Notes: generated by a model from the letters alone, not told the origin. A stretch of 64,000 nucleotides of DNA from Furcasterigmium furcatum (GCA_001599815.1 BCIA01000005.1:1963088-2027087); one strand, 5' to 3'. Positions 20,079 through 31,448 are shown, numbered from the stretch's first letter. A program made the numbers and translations.

Positions 20079-22568
20079 GATTGTTTCTTTGGTGGTCTGT
20101 GTCTGGGTTTTCTGGGAGAAGAGCCACCGCTCACTTGCGTTCCCTCCGCTCGAATCTCGTCGCAGACGCTTCGACGGGCGTGTTGTCGTCGTCGTCGTCG
20201 TTGTAATCGAGATGGAAGAATGTGGTGGGGGTATGGAGAGCGTGGCGGGTCCGACAAGGGGAGGACGGACGTCGGAGGTGTCGGTCGGACGGGTAGGCGT
20301 CCTATTTCATGTCAAGGCGCAAGGAAGATTGTTGCGTGACCACGCTCGTGGCACAATCAGGGCGTCCTCATGTGAAATATTGAGACATGGAACAGTCGAC
20401 TGGCGAAGAGGCCGGAGGGGGGATGTCGGGGTCTAAGAGGGACAAATGGTTCGGCGGCCGGGATTATCGCTATCGATAAGTCGGAATAGAGGGTCGTCAG
20501 CAGACGGGCGGATCACGACAGGGGTCGTGATGGCGGGGGCGGTCCCGTCCAGGGTCTCAGTGCCAGGATGTCGATGGCGCGGGCGGCGGGGCACCTGTCA
20601 ATCCTGTTCTCCGGTGCCGCTGCAAGTGGTACCAAAACGGAAGCAGTGAAGCCAGACGAGAGGCGGCAAGTCGAGCAGGCTAGCAGAGCGCAAGAGTCGT
20701 GATGCTGTCGCGAGGGGGGCACATGGCCTTTGTTTCTGAAAAGTGTCGGGATCACACGAACGATAAGGCTAGGAAAATGTCTCAGCTGAGCGAGGCAGAG
20801 AGACCGGACCCCTAGTGTTGGTACGATTGGGGAAGCTCAAGCAGGCAGGTCTCGTGTCGGGTGTGTGGTAGGGTGAGCGAGGTGTGGTAGGGCGACGGGG
20901 CCGCGCGACCGAGCCAGTCCCAGTTCCAGTGGTCAATGGATGGTTCAATGGGCAGAGGTACCTCCTCGTGGTAGGTCGGTACCCAGTGTTTTCTTTCTAT
21001 CTGGAGGTCCTCCAAGCTTCCGGCTTAGCGGGAGGTGGTGGGATGATGTTGGAGAGCGATCCGCGTGGGTTGTTGCAGGCTGCTGAAGACTTCCGACATG
21101 CCCACGAAGCATTCGAACTCGCTGAAAGGGTCCGAGGTGCTTGTTGGAAAGTCGGGTATGTACTTCGAAAGATGCCTCTCAGGGTCGCCCGACTCGTGCA
21201 AGTGGTGGAGGAGAGACGACAGACTGTCAGTCCAAAACCGCCGCTCGAGAAACAGTGGTGCTTGGCAGAGCGTTGGGGTGGGGGATTTCTCCAGGTGGGC
21301 CATGCGACCATTCCCCGCCAATGAAGAAGTGCCCGTTTTTGCCCGTTTGGGTCTCACCTTCCCAAACCTGAGTGAGGGAAGGGACGCCGCCCGGTCAATG
21401 GTCGGTCACTGACCCCCCACCGTGGCGACTTTCCCCCTTTTCACCTCACCTGCACCGGCGGACGGGACCTGCCAACCTGCCTGGCCGTTTGCCAGGGAAT
21501 CAACTGTTTTCTCGTCGTCGACAACCTGTCGCCCGGCCGGGAGAATCCAGGAGCGCCAGGGGCGGCATCTCAACACAGAAGTGAAAGTTTCCTTCTTCCG
21601 CCTGGTTGCGAGTCGCCAGGAACACAAGCGGAGAGCCGGCTTCCTCTTCCTCCACATCCCTCCTCCACGTTGACATGGCGCCGTCTCCCGCTCCTTGACT
21701 CGCCCACAGGCTGTCGATCCCGTCGTGCCGAGCATCCTCCCCATCCTTGCGTGCGCCAAAATCCAGCAGAACCTGGGCCCCGAAAGCCCCCTCGTCCCCT
21801 CAGCAGTCCATCGCGTGGCCCCAACGCCAGATGCTGCTTAGCCCCGATGCAAGGACCCTGGATGCGTGTGCCCGAGATGCAGCAGGGCATGAGTGCCTGC
21901 CTTTTCCTGGTTAAAAAGTCCATGCAGGAAATCGGTCCGTCGCCGATGGCCGAACAGTCCAGTCCAGCAGAATAGAGTAGCGAGTACATACTTCCACGGC
22001 CAGTGCTCGTCCTCTCCGATTCCCGACAACAACTCGGGGCCAGGGCGCATGATCATGCCTCCCGGGTGTGTTCTTTTTGGCGCCTTGGAACTTCGAAAGC
22101 ACAACGAAGGTGGTCGCGGACTGCCTGCCAGCGGCCGCTCAACTCTGGGTCTGGTGATACTCTCCAACCCCCGAGGAGCATGTCACCTGCTCTTCGGACT
22201 TGACAGTCAGCAGACATCCATTGGATGCTGCGACAGGCACCCGGACATCTCTTATCTGATCACCTCGCCCTTTCCACATCCCTCCTTGCCCCTGATGCTC
22301 TGTCCTCGAGAACCTGGCTTTTTGTGAAAAATACCTGGCGTCCCTTTCCATGGAACCTGGGGAAGAGGAGCAATCACTTGTAGCAGCCATGACGCTAGTC
22401 CACACAAGTCGTAGTCCTCCCCCAGCTTCCTTATCTAATCATGCCCGTGTCTTGGCGGCGAAGGCGTGATAGAGGCATGGATGGAAGCACGCACATCGTC
22501 GCAGTTCACCACCTCTCAGCTTAACAGACACGGTCCTTTTGCACGAGCGATCGTGTGCCAACTCATCT
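20079..22568. other. Divergent 2.5 kb intergenic region
   Basis: Upstream sequence of both the F-box gene (minus) and the Zn2Cys6 regulator (plus). A (GTC)5 run at 20185-20199 would lie in the F-box gene leader. Open frames here are short, overlap on both strands and have no recognisable domain. I see no RNA gene or transposon signature. Confidence 0.45.
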
Positions 22569-22672
22569 ATGCCTGCAGTTGACTCACTCCCATATCAATG
22601 ACGAGTGCATATCTCGAGCACCGTCGCTGCCGAGGGGCCGGACCAAACAATGGCATCCCACGACCGAGATAG
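22569..22672 (+). promoter_or_regulatory. Two overlapping upstream ORFs before the Zn2Cys6 regulator
   Basis: An 11-codon uORF (22569-22601, MPAVDSLPYQ then stop) ends in an ATGA overlap with a second uORF that starts at 22598. The second uORF runs 25 codons to the TAG at 22670-22672, so it passes over the regulator's ATG at 22650 in another frame. If the transcript starts upstream of 22569, both would reduce initiation at 22650. Transcript start is unknown. Confidence 0.45.
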
Positions 22673-24541
22673 CAGACGCTCAAACGTACGAAGAACCAAC
22701 GTGACGGCCTGCGCAAGATGCCGGTCGAGGAAACAACGGTGTGATCAGAACATCCCCGCCTGTTCGAACTGCGAGCGGGCTGGTGTCTCGTGTGTGAGCA
22801 CCGACATCGACGGAAGGGCTGCTCCTAGAAGGTCGGTTTTCCCCAGTGGCGAGTCGATTCTTTCACCGCCTATTTCTTACTGACACCTGGCTCCAGCTAC
22901 ATCAAGAGTCTTGAAGACCGGATCGCTTTCTTGGAGACTCAACTCGCGAGCCAAGACCTGCGAGACCTCCAGCCTTCGCCGGGAGCCTTCACTGGGACTC
23001 CTCCTCACGCCGGCACCCTTCTCCGTGATCCCATCGACCAGGTGGCTCTTCACTGTTTGGAGCCCGACGCCTTCTCCCGGAGCATCGTGTCTTCTGACGG
23101 GCAGTCTCTTCTTCGGTCTCTGCTTGCAGAGCCTCTCAGAAGTGTGTCCCAGTCTCAGAGACAATCCGACCATCGATCGCTCCTCGATGAGCTTCCATAT
23201 GAGACCCGAGCTGTCCTACCAAAGAAGGAAGCCGCTATCCGTCTGACGGACGCCTACTTCGAGCATACGGAGTTCTTCTCGCCCATCATCTCCTCCAAGG
23301 AGTCTTTTCTCGCTACACTCGACCTTCTCTATGTCGATCCCCCAGCGTCGGCACATCGCCCTGATTCAGCAGTCACTCTGGCCCAGTTCCGCGCCTTTGC
23401 AATTTTCGCCACGTCCGTTCTTCTTCTCAACAGGACAGACTCTTCATTCCCCGTATCCCGGGCGGAAAGCTACTTTGCGACGGCGATCCGCATCCTCGCG
23501 CAGAATCCGACACCCATCTGCACTGGCGATCTAGATCATCTGTGTAATCTGCTCCTGATTGTCCAGTACAGCTGCTTTGCGTCCAACCTCACAGCAGCAT
23601 GGCACTTCCTGGGCCTCGCCTCAAGATTAGCCGTTGAACTGGGGTTACATGACGAACGTGCGGTCGCCGCGAAGCTCGACCAAGCACACATCAACCAACG
23701 AAGGTGGCTTTTCTGGTCGCTGTACACAATTGAGAGAAACCTTTGTGTTATCATCGGAAGACCCTTCTCTATTCCGGATGAGGCAATCCAGACACCTCTT
23801 CCAGAGCTTCAGGCAGACGATATTGCTCGAACTCAGGCCCTTCACTTGGTCAGGTCCCGCAGGCTCGAGTCCGAGATTTATACCACGCTCAACCAGAAGC
23901 CACCCGTGAATGGGGCCGTTCTCGACCTCTACCTGTGGCGTGAGGGCATCCGACAGAGGCTCATCGAGTGGGTTGATGCGACTCCAGCGCCATTGAAGCC
24001 CTCCACGCAACTCGCGCCGCTGAACATATTCGATGCCACCCTTCACAACGGTCTCGTCCTGCTCTACTACCCTTCTCCATCCTTCCCGGACCCTTCCGAA
24101 AACGATGTGCTGATTCTCGCGCAGAGCGCCGCCGAGAGCATCACCGCCTATCGACTCTCCTTCAGAGACGGGCAGCTACGTTTTTTCTGGCGCACAGTCC
24201 ACAATCTCTTTCGCAGCGGCGTGGCCATGGCATACTGTATACACGTCCAGGCAACGCATCACTACCCAGACCTCAACCACGCGGACATGGTGGCGTCCAT
24301 CAACACGTGCACATCAATCCTATGGGCAATGGTCGAGAGATATCCCCCAGGCAGAGTCTACCGAGATGCCTTTGAAAACCTTGCCCAATCCGTTCTCAAA
24401 TCTGCGGACGCTCTTTCTCTTCAGGGCCAGGGCCTGCCGCCGTCGGTCCCCTTTGCGTATGACCCGGCAGCGCTCGCGGGAATGGAGCTGCCACAAACAG
24501 CAGTGGACACTCTGTACTGGGGCTTCGGTGACCTCACTTGA
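22650..24541 (+). CDS. Zn2Cys6 transcription factor with fungal-specific regulatory domain, 608 aa
   Basis: Exons 22650-22831 and 22897-24541 give 608 residues. The binuclear zinc cluster is complete, with Cys21, 24, 31, 38, 41 and 48 (CARCRSRKQRCDQNIPACSN, then C-X6-C), followed by a linker and a short dimerising coil SYIKSLEDRIAFLETQLAS formed across the intron. The fungal-specific transcription-factor domain (Fungal_trans) spans roughly 150-430; its hallmark segment is SRLAVELGLHDE, RRWLFWSLYTIERNLCVIIG and RPFSIPDEAIQTPLP. A nuclear DNA-binding regulator is expected, probably for CGG-containing sites. It ends only 58 bases from the convergent sulfatase gene, and a Dal5-type transporter follows, so it may regulate that pair. 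The ATG at 22650 is the first in-frame one; the frame is open further upstream but only to GTG. Confidence 0.93.
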
Positions 24542-24599
24542 TATTTATACGAATTGATACTCTGGATATAATCTTTCTCATTGGAAATCAATTGGCTGA

Positions 24600-25940
24600 T
24601 TACAGGTCCTTCAACGGATCGGGCGGCGCGGGGTCAGACTTGAGACTCTTCTGGAACTCCGTCCGCAGTTTGAACATGGGCTGCAACACCCAGGTGTTGA
24701 ACGCCATGATGTCTGTCTCCTCCTTTGGATCCCTGACGACGTTGAACAGGTACGGTGACTCCAGGCGACCGCTGGACTGGTTCACCTTGGGCTCCCAGAC
24801 AAGATGGAGCTTCCAGTCCTTCCACTTGATCGCCCTCAGCTCTTCCTTGAGGTAGAAGAGGAATCCCTGACGAGGTGACGCCACCTCCAAGGGACTTTTG
24901 AAAAAGGCAGTCTGGTCCACGCCATCGATGGGTCGATCACCTGGCACCGGGGTGCCCGTGATGGCCAGGATACTGGTGAATATGTCCGTGACGTGGACGA
25001 TGGAGTTAGAAGTGACGCCTTCCGGCACCTGGCCCGGCCAGCGGATGATGAAGGGAACGCGCAGGCTGCCCTCCATCGCCGTGTGATACGTGCCGGACCA
25101 GGGCCCGGCAGTCCCACGGTATGGCTCTCTGAACTCGGGGCCGTTGTCCGAGGCGAAGATGAGGACCGTGTTCTCCCGCACACCCAGGGCGTCGATGTGG
25201 TCCAGGATCTCGCCGACGCGGAAGTCCATCTCGGCCATCGAGTCGGCGAACTCGCCCTGGCCCGTCTTGCCCTTGAAGTCGAGGTGCGGCAAGGTCGGGA
25301 AGTGGAGGTGGACGAGGGGGTGGTAGAGGAAGAAGGGCTTCTCGTCCTTGACCTGTCGGCTGAGCCAGTCCTTCGACTTGGCCACCAGCATCTCGTCGAT
25401 GAGCCGGCGCTTCTCGAGGTCGTAGATGCAGACGTTGTTTGACGGCTCGCCCGCCTTGCCCTCCATGATGTATGGCAGCTCGGCCACCTCAGGGGTGTAC
25501 CCGAGCGCGCTCGTGAACTGTGTCTCGTCGGTCGTTCTGGGAATGCCGAACCACTCGTCGAAGCCCCTGTCGGAGGGGTAACGCCCGGGGACGTCACCAA
25601 GGTGCCATTTCCCGTGGTGAGCTGTGGTGTAGCTGTTGTCTTTCAGGCACTCAGCCAGAGTCTTCTCCCACTGGGTGAGGCCCTGGGGGAAGCCCGCGGG
25701 AACCGACTGGCGGCATCCCGTCCGGATGGGATGGCGGCCCGTCATGAGGGCGGAACGGGTCGGCACGCAGTCGCTCTCGACGTTGAAGTTGTGCAGGAGG
25801 AGGCCTTCGGTGGCCAGCTTGTCGATTCGCGGCGTTGCCGCTCCGCGCAGCTCACCTCCGCCGTAGCAACCGAGCTCTCCCCAGCCCAGGTTGTCGGCGA
25901 GGATGAGCACGACGTTGGGGCGGCTTGGGTCTTTGGACAT
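24600..25940 (-). CDS. Sulfatase (arylsulfatase type), 446 aa
   Basis: An intron-free type I sulfatase that hydrolyses sulfate esters. The calcium-site strand is NVVLILADNLGWGELG (Asp16, Asn17). The modification motif is CVPTRSALMTGR, in which Cys58 should become formylglycine, with Arg62 conserved. Further active-site elements are HHGKWHLGD and ASDNGPE. No signal peptide is present from the chosen start, so a cytosolic enzyme is likely, acting on imported esters. The frame is open to an ATG at 26027, but the ATG at 25940 has a CACCATG context and gives the usual MSK-PNVV start, so I prefer it. It is divergent from the Dal5-type transporter at 26522 and convergent with the Zn2Cys6 regulator. 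Which ester it cleaves (aryl, alkyl or choline) is not decidable here; the ADN/GCYGGG form resembles arylsulfatases. Confidence 0.93.
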   Translation of the reverse strand: MSKDPSRPNVVLILADNLGWGELGCYGGGELRGAATPRIDKLATEGLLLHNFNVESDCVPTRSALMTGRHPIRTGCRQSVPAGFPQGLTQWEKTLAECLKDNSYTTAHHGKWHLGDVPGRYPSDRGFDEWFGIPRTTDETQFTSALGYTPEVAELPYIMEGKAGEPSNNVCIYDLEKRRLIDEMLVAKSKDWLSRQVKDEKPFFLYHPLVHLHFPTLPHLDFKGKTGQGEFADSMAEMDFRVGEILDHIDALGVRENTVLIFASDNGPEFREPYRGTAGPWSGTYHTAMEGSLRVPFIIRWPGQVPEGVTSNSIVHVTDIFTSILAITGTPVPGDRPIDGVDQTAFFKSPLEVASPRQGFLFYLKEELRAIKWKDWKLHLVWEPKVNQSSGRLESPYLFNVVRDPKEETDIMAFNTWVLQPMFKLRTEFQKSLKSDPAPPDPLKDL

Positions 25941-26521
25941 GGTGAGGGATCTGACTTGCTCGGGTGTAAGATAGGGGCATAAAGCGGCGAGGAACAACGG
26001 ATGGGCTCGCGATAAGTCCAAGTCCAACTTGACCTTCCTTCGGAGGAGAACAGAACGTCAATTTGAATGAGGAGGAACGCGAGCAGCCAGAAAATCGTCC
26101 ACCGACCCGGGGTCCGGCTGACTGCCCATCACATGGATGTCCCTGGCCTGCCGACGGCCCCGATGCCGACTCCGGAGCCGCTAACGCTCACCTCCGACGG
26201 CCACCACCGATGGTCCCTCCGACGAGATACGGGAAACATATTCCCCAGACATGCCGCATCGCTCACCACCGAAACTTTCGTCTCCAAGCGCGTCGAACTC
26301 CCCATGACGTGCTTCGGGCAATACATCACGACAATCCTGTCTCGACTGGGTAGGGACTGATATCGGGTCTGAGGGTTGATCTGGTGTCCAGGGCGAGATA
26401 ACCCCGGCGAGTCATGGCATAAAAAGGCCCTGATGTGCACGCCTCTCCCCGGGTTCTCTCCGATCATGCACTACGAACACTCTCGTCTTTACCTGCTATC
26501 GTTCTATCTATCATCCTTACC
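25941..26521. promoter_or_regulatory. Bidirectional promoter region of the sulfatase and transporter genes
   Basis: 581 bases between head-to-head start codons. On the plus side a TATA-like CATAAAAAGG lies at 26419-26428, about 95 bases before the transporter ATG. On the minus side TTTATG near 25979-25984 could serve the sulfatase. ATGACGTGCT at 26304-26313 matches 8 of 10 positions of the sulfur-regulator Cys3/MetR consensus ATGRYRYCAT, which is weak. A perfect GACCCGGGGTC inverted repeat occurs near 26104. Confidence 0.5.
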
Positions 26522-28137
26522 ATGGCCAAAGTTTCCATCGAAAGCGCGGAGCGGCCGGTGCCTGTCGTCGACGACGGCGTCAACGACAAGGCCTCGGCGA
26601 CGCTGAAGGAGGCTGATGCTGGGCCTCAATGGACTCCCGAAGAGGAGAAGAAGGCACTCAGAAAGTATGCAGCGTCCATCTTCCCGTATAGTGTCAAACT
26701 AACATGCCAGGCTCGATTGGTATCTGATGCCGCTGCTGGTGGCAGGCTTCTTCGTCCTCCAACTCGACCGAAGCAACATCGGCAACGCCATGACAGACAC
26801 GATCACCGAGGACCTGGGCATCACGAGAAACGATGTCAACCTTGGAAACCAGCTCATGTCCGCCGGAATCGTCATTGCCGAGATCCCCTCCAACCTCGTG
26901 CTCCAGCGCCTCGGTGCTCCCCGGTGGTTGACCCTCCAGATGCTCATCTGGGGCACCATCGCCCTGACCCAGGCGTGGTGCACCAACATCCATTCTTTCC
27001 TGGCCACCAGGTTTCTTCTGGGCTTCTTCGAGGCTGGCTACATCCCCGGCGGCCAATACCTCCTCGCGCTCTTCTACACTCGGCGTGAGCTCGCCTTGCG
27101 GACGGCCATCTTCTACTTTGGCAACTACTCGGCCACCGCAACGGGCTCGCTCATTGCTGCGGGCATTCTGCAGATGGGAGGAACGATGGGCCTGTCCGGA
27201 TGGCAATGGCTCTTCATCAGTACGAACAACAACACCCCGTAGATGCCCCCGGTCCCATTGCTAACCGTCTGTCATAGTCGAGGGCGCCATCACGCTCTTG
27301 GTGTTCGTACTCTTCATCGCCTTCCTCCCACGAAGCCCCGCCGACACGACCCCCATCCACGGGAAGTTCGACTTCTTCTCCGACCGAGAGCGGCAGATCC
27401 TGCGCGGCCGCATCATGGCCGACGACGAGACCAAGGGAGCGGACCGGGCCTCCATTACCCTCACGACCTTCCGCGAGGCCATCATCGACTACAGGCTGTG
27501 GCTGCACATGCTTCTCAACGTGGTCAGTCTGGCCCCGAAGGGCGGCTTGCAGCTCTACGGCCCGACGATCATCAGGAACCTCGGCTTCTCCCGCACGCAC
27601 GCCAACCTCCTCAACGCGGTCAGCAGCGTCCTCGTCATCATCCTCTCGGGGCTCATCTCCCTCGCGTCGGATCGCACCCGCTGGCGTGGCCCCTGGTGCA
27701 TCGTCGCCTTCTCGTGGTCCCTCATCTTCGCCGGCGCGCTGCACGGCCTCCCCCTCGACTCGGACAAGTGGTCGCGCTACGCGGTGTTCACGCTCCTGAG
27801 CGGCGGCAACGCCCTCGCGCAGGGCCTCAACGACGCGTGGGTCAGCATCAACGCCGTCAGGCCCGCGAACAGGAGCATCGGCCTCGCTATGGTCGTCATG
27901 GGCAGCAACCTCGGCGCGATCGCTGGCAGCCAGCTGTTCAGGGACGACGATGCGCCGAGGTACAATAGGGGCTTTTTGGCGATCCTGATCCTGTACGCGT
28001 CTGCGATCCCGATCACGGGCCTGATCATGTGGGTGTACCGTCGGGCGAACAAGAAGCTGGCGCAGGGCAAGGAGCTGGTGGTTAGCGGGCAGCTGGTCGA
28101 GGTGCCTGAGGATGGGAAGAAGAGGTTTGATCTGTAG
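26522..28137 (+). CDS. MFS transporter, Dal5/allantoate-permease (anion:cation symporter) family, 503 aa
   Basis: Exons 26522-26664, 26711-27219 and 27278-28137 give 503 residues, the usual size for this family. After a soluble N-terminus comes the family entry KKALRKLDWYLMPLLVAGFF, then VLQLDRSNIGNA, the hallmark of the Dal5 group, and AEIPSNLVLQRLGAPRW. Further hydrophobic segments account for about twelve membrane spans, with a charged central loop (GKFDFFSDRERQILRGRIMA). The C-terminus (ANKKLAQGKELVVSG) is cytosolic. Members import organic anions with protons: allantoate, nicotinate, pantothenate, dipeptides and, in the yeast member Soa1, sulfonates and sulfate esters. The divergent sulfatase makes a sulfate-ester substrate attractive; this is inference. 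It is a plasma-membrane protein by family. Confidence 0.92.
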
Positions 28138-29509
28138 GGGTTGCTTGGTCTGGGCTGGCACCTACGAGGCATCATTGCATTCTTGATGCCAAGGATATGT
28201 CAGTATTAGGGAGGATAAACCAGGCTGGCTTCATGAGTCGTCGATACATAAGATCATGTCTTGATTTACCCCGTGAGTGAAGATGGCCTCTTACTTTGAT
28301 ACCACAAGCTCAGCTACTTGTCATCATTCAAGTCCGCCCTGGCCTTTCCCCTTGATACTCAACAAGCCCCCAACCCAAACCTGATGGGAATCCCGAGCCT
28401 TCTCGCCAAGAACGGCCTGGAGTCATCCGGCCGCCCTCCCTCGCCAGCCAAGCAGAGCACCCGGCATCTCCAACGGCATCCCGTCATTTCGCCACGGCGC
28501 CGTGCGAACTCGCCAGGCCAGCAGCCACGACATTTGCTATTCCCCACGGGCGGAGGGTAGGACGCGGAGGCAAGGGAGATAAGTTTGTGTTGCAACGACA
28601 TGCATCGGAAGCGCTGTGCGCCCCCAGACGCGCGCCGAGGTTGCACGGGGATTTTATTGGAAGGATTGTTCCGGCGGTTCACACCCTCTTCCTATTGTGG
28701 TTTTAGGGGGGCGGTTGGGCTGTTTGGATGGGGAGTCCGGGTCTGCAGGGAGATGAGGTCGTTCGGGGCGCGGGAGCTGATAGCGATGATAATTTGGGGG
28801 TGGGAGTTGTTTGCTTCCATGCGAAATAATCGCCTAGTCTGGTTTGGGGGCTCATTGGACCTCTTGTTGAACCCTCTTCTAGCAGTTGGAAATTACATTG
28901 CTCTCTATCGTGGACGTCCTGCGAAATACAAGGGAGTGTAGTGTTTCCACATCGAGACGGATCGCGAACCCCTGAGTCTGGTCTCCGAACCTGCACATGG
29001 CAGATATGAGATGTGATACTTCTCTCCGGCGGGCCCCTATCAATCGGGAGCAACTACAGTTGGGCACTAAAATTCCCTTTATTCTCTTCTGCGCGTTCAA
29101 GTCTCTGGTTTTGCTCGAGATACTGCCACTTAGTAGTCGAGTTCTGAGTTCCCCTTGACTGAAGCAAAGTATACTTGGTAAGTACATAGTAATAGACACA
29201 CCTCCGGCATCTGCTGTCGACAGGCTGGAAGCCTTAGTTGTCTAGCCTGTTTACCGAGTGGAATTATGTAGAACAGCTCTTTTCTGCTTATCCGAAGGTA
29301 CAAGAATGATGTTCATACTGAGGCTTCTTGGAGACTCTAACTGGGTCATTAATAGTCAACCTCAGCAGTTAGTTAATAGGGCCGGACTAGAAAAAAAGCT
29401 GACATGGTCCTTGACTTAAAATTTGGTGACTCTCCAAAAAATAAAACCCTCAAAACAGTTGCCCCGGTCCACCAGCCAAAAAAGAAAAAAACCATTCTCT
29501 CCCCCCAGC
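28138..29509. other. Intergenic, no gene seen
   Basis: About 1.4 kb between the transporter stop and the tRNA. Short frames on both strands show no family features. Around 29150-29400 the sequence is AT-rich with many stops, perhaps an old transposon scar, but no terminal repeats or coding remains are visible. Confidence 0.45.
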
Positions 29510-29513
29510 AAAA
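29510..29513 (-). terminator. Pol III terminator of the tRNA-Ala gene
   Basis: The minus strand has TTTT here, 11 bases after the discriminator base of the tRNA. A longer T-rich run (29477-29490) follows as backup. Confidence 0.6.
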
Positions 29514-29524
29514 GCAGAAGAAGA

Positions 29525-29634
29525 TGGACGATCCGCGAATTGAACGCGGGACCTTCAGCAAGCACCGGAGGACATCTCAAGATGTTCTCTCATTTCAATG
29601 CTAAGCAGATGTCATACCACTAGACCAATCGCCC
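29525..29634 (-). tRNA. tRNA-Ala (AGC) with a 38-base intron
   Basis: On the minus strand the acceptor arm is GGGCGAT (29634-29628) with ATCGTCC (29532-29526) and A as discriminator at 29525. The third pair is G3:U70, the alanine identity element. The D arm GGTCTAGTGGTATGAC and T arm CCGCG-TTCAATT-CGCGG are regular. The anticodon stem TCTGC pairs with GCTGA with one U:U mismatch around the loop TTAGCA/T, giving anticodon AGC. The intron (29598-29561) lies after position 37; its last bases TGCT can pair with AGCA of the anticodon loop, as is usual for nuclear tRNA introns, and it has its own ACATCT/AGATGT hairpin. The mature tRNA is 72 bases before CCA addition. Pol III A and B boxes are internal. 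Proline tRNA was considered because the D arm is similar; G3:U70 and AGC decide for alanine. Confidence 0.85.
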
Positions 29635-29831
29635 GATGGATGTTCTTGACCCTCGGAGGTGGGATCTTGTGCGGTCCAGGCCGTGGGGCGGGCCCGACGA
29701 CAAGCGAAGCGGACGGGGCGGACGGGGCACAAAGAAATAGGGGGAGTGGGTTTTAACGAAAAAGAGCTCTGACATTGAATAGCTAGCTACGGAAGCTACT
29801 TACGGACGGACCTGGTACCTCCCTTCTTCCT

Positions 29832-31448
29832 CTACTTGCTCTTCCTGCGGCCGCCCTCGACCGTCGCAGAGTGGCTGGTCTGCACCCACGGCTGGTCGCC
29901 AGGCGACGAGCTACGCTCCTCGTCCAGGGAGCGCTCGTGGCGGACGATGGCCACCTCGACGGACTTGTGGATGTGCTGCTGCGGCTTGTTCATGGTGGAG
30001 GACGCGTTCGACGACTCCCAGCTCTGCGCGTCCTGGAGGGGGAGGGCGCTGTTGTTGATATTGTCACCGCCGACGATGCGCTCCTCGCTCTCGTTGAAGC
30101 TGAGGTTCGTCGTGATGGGGTTGGGCGTCGGGGGCCCGCGGCCGCGCCAGCTGGGGCCCGACGCGCCGCCGAAGGTGCGCGATGCTTTGGGAGGGGTGTT
30201 GTCTTCCTGCTTGCGGGAGGAGGAGCGGACCGAGGAGAACAGGGGCGAGAAGATAGGGGACGTCCACTTCTTGACGAGGGGCACAACGAGGGGCAGGTTG
30301 GTGGTAACAACCGCGACGAAGGTCTCGCGGACGGCCCAGGAGCCCGCCTGCTGCGCGCCGTTGACGGGGTCCGTGACGATGTAGACGCAGCGGAGAGTCG
30401 CGCAAATAACGACGAACACTCCCCCGCTGAACAGGAAAACGAGACCGGCTTTCTTGAGGGGCTTGAGAGACGCGCTCCAGAGGAGCGGGACGGGGATGGA
30501 GAGGAGGTAGAGGTCGGTGGTGATGTTGAAGGCGTAGTAGACCCAGATGATTTGCGCCGCGACGGCGGGCTGGCAGCGGTCTGGGTGCAGGTAGTTAGCA
30601 TGGTGTTCTGTGAGTACCTAGATGGATGGGAAAGGGGCTCATTGCTCACTGCCGGGGTTTGGGTTGATCTGCCACATCTGCGGAAAGGGGCGGCACGAGG
30701 CCACGAGGTTGATAGTGACCACGAACCAGCTGGCGATGACCAGGACGATGCCGATCCAGATGCGGATGTAGTAGCTTCGGGCGAGTCCGTCCTGGCAGAG
30801 CTGTCAGACGAGGCTTCGAGGTCAAAAGACACACCAAGACAAACATACCGTCAGGCGCAGATAGAGCACAAGAAGAGCACCCTTGAGTGCCCAGAGGACG
30901 ATCGAGTAGCAGCTCCAGCCGCAAAGTTGGATGATGGAACCCCTGACCCTGAACGGTAGGGACGCATCGTCAGCCATCAACTCTCCCCCAGAGAAAGACC
31001 AGTCTGCAGCATCCATACCTCGCGATGTACTCATCGTCATCCGGCGAGAGGGCCTCTCGCTCCTCGTCAGTCATGCCATTGTTCGCCAGGCCACGAGCAA
31101 CCGCGCCCACACAATAAGCGAGCGCGCTCTCGATGGCGTAGAAAAGCTGTCAACGCCGCCGCCGAGTCAGTAACGCGTCTTCCGAGGTGACGAAAACCGA
31201 GACATGGCTGGTGAATCACGCACCAATGCAACCCACACGAGGTAGTCGTCGGCCTGAAAGTGCTTGATCCCAACGGCCCGCCAGCGGCCGATGGTGCGGA
31301 TGATGACCACGAGGACAGCCACGCCGAGGAGCGACCAGACCTCCTGGTTGAAGGCTCGAGCCGCCGCCGCAGCCGCCGCCGACGTTGCGGCTGCGCTACC
31401 GGAAGGGGGCGTGGTTGAGTGCATCGAGTGCATCGAATCCAGATGCAT
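29832..31448 (-). CDS. Fungal rhodopsin-like seven-transmembrane protein, 447 aa
   Basis: Five exons on the minus strand, 31224-31448, 31019-31146, 30849-30948, 30650-30791 and 29832-30580, give 447 residues. After a short head with an alanine run, the first membrane span is VWSLLGVAVLVVIIRTIGRW, and HFQADDYLVWVALLFYAIES gives the hallmark DDY at the second span. Later spans are IQLCGWSCYSIVLWALKGAL, IWIGIVLVIASWFVVTIN, IIWVYYAFNITTDLYLLSIP, AGLVFLFSGGVFVVICATLR and ETFVAVVTTNLPLVVPLVKK. SCRPFPQMWQINPNPGNRC is the conserved extracellular cysteine loop of the family (Pfam 'fungal rhodopsin', PF20684). The cytosolic tail (~150 residues) is Ser/Thr-rich, as in phosphorylated receptors. Function in this family is mostly unknown; some members affect virulence or sensing. 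It is a plasma-membrane protein by prediction. Confidence 0.9.

Noticed and set aside
25941..26027. Upstream in-frame ATG at 26027 for the sulfatase
   Set aside because: Adds 29 residues unlike a signal peptide; the ATG at 25940 has a CACCATG context and gives the usual family start.
29150..29400. AT-rich segment considered as a transposon remnant
   Set aside because: No terminal repeats, target-site duplication or coding remains could be read.
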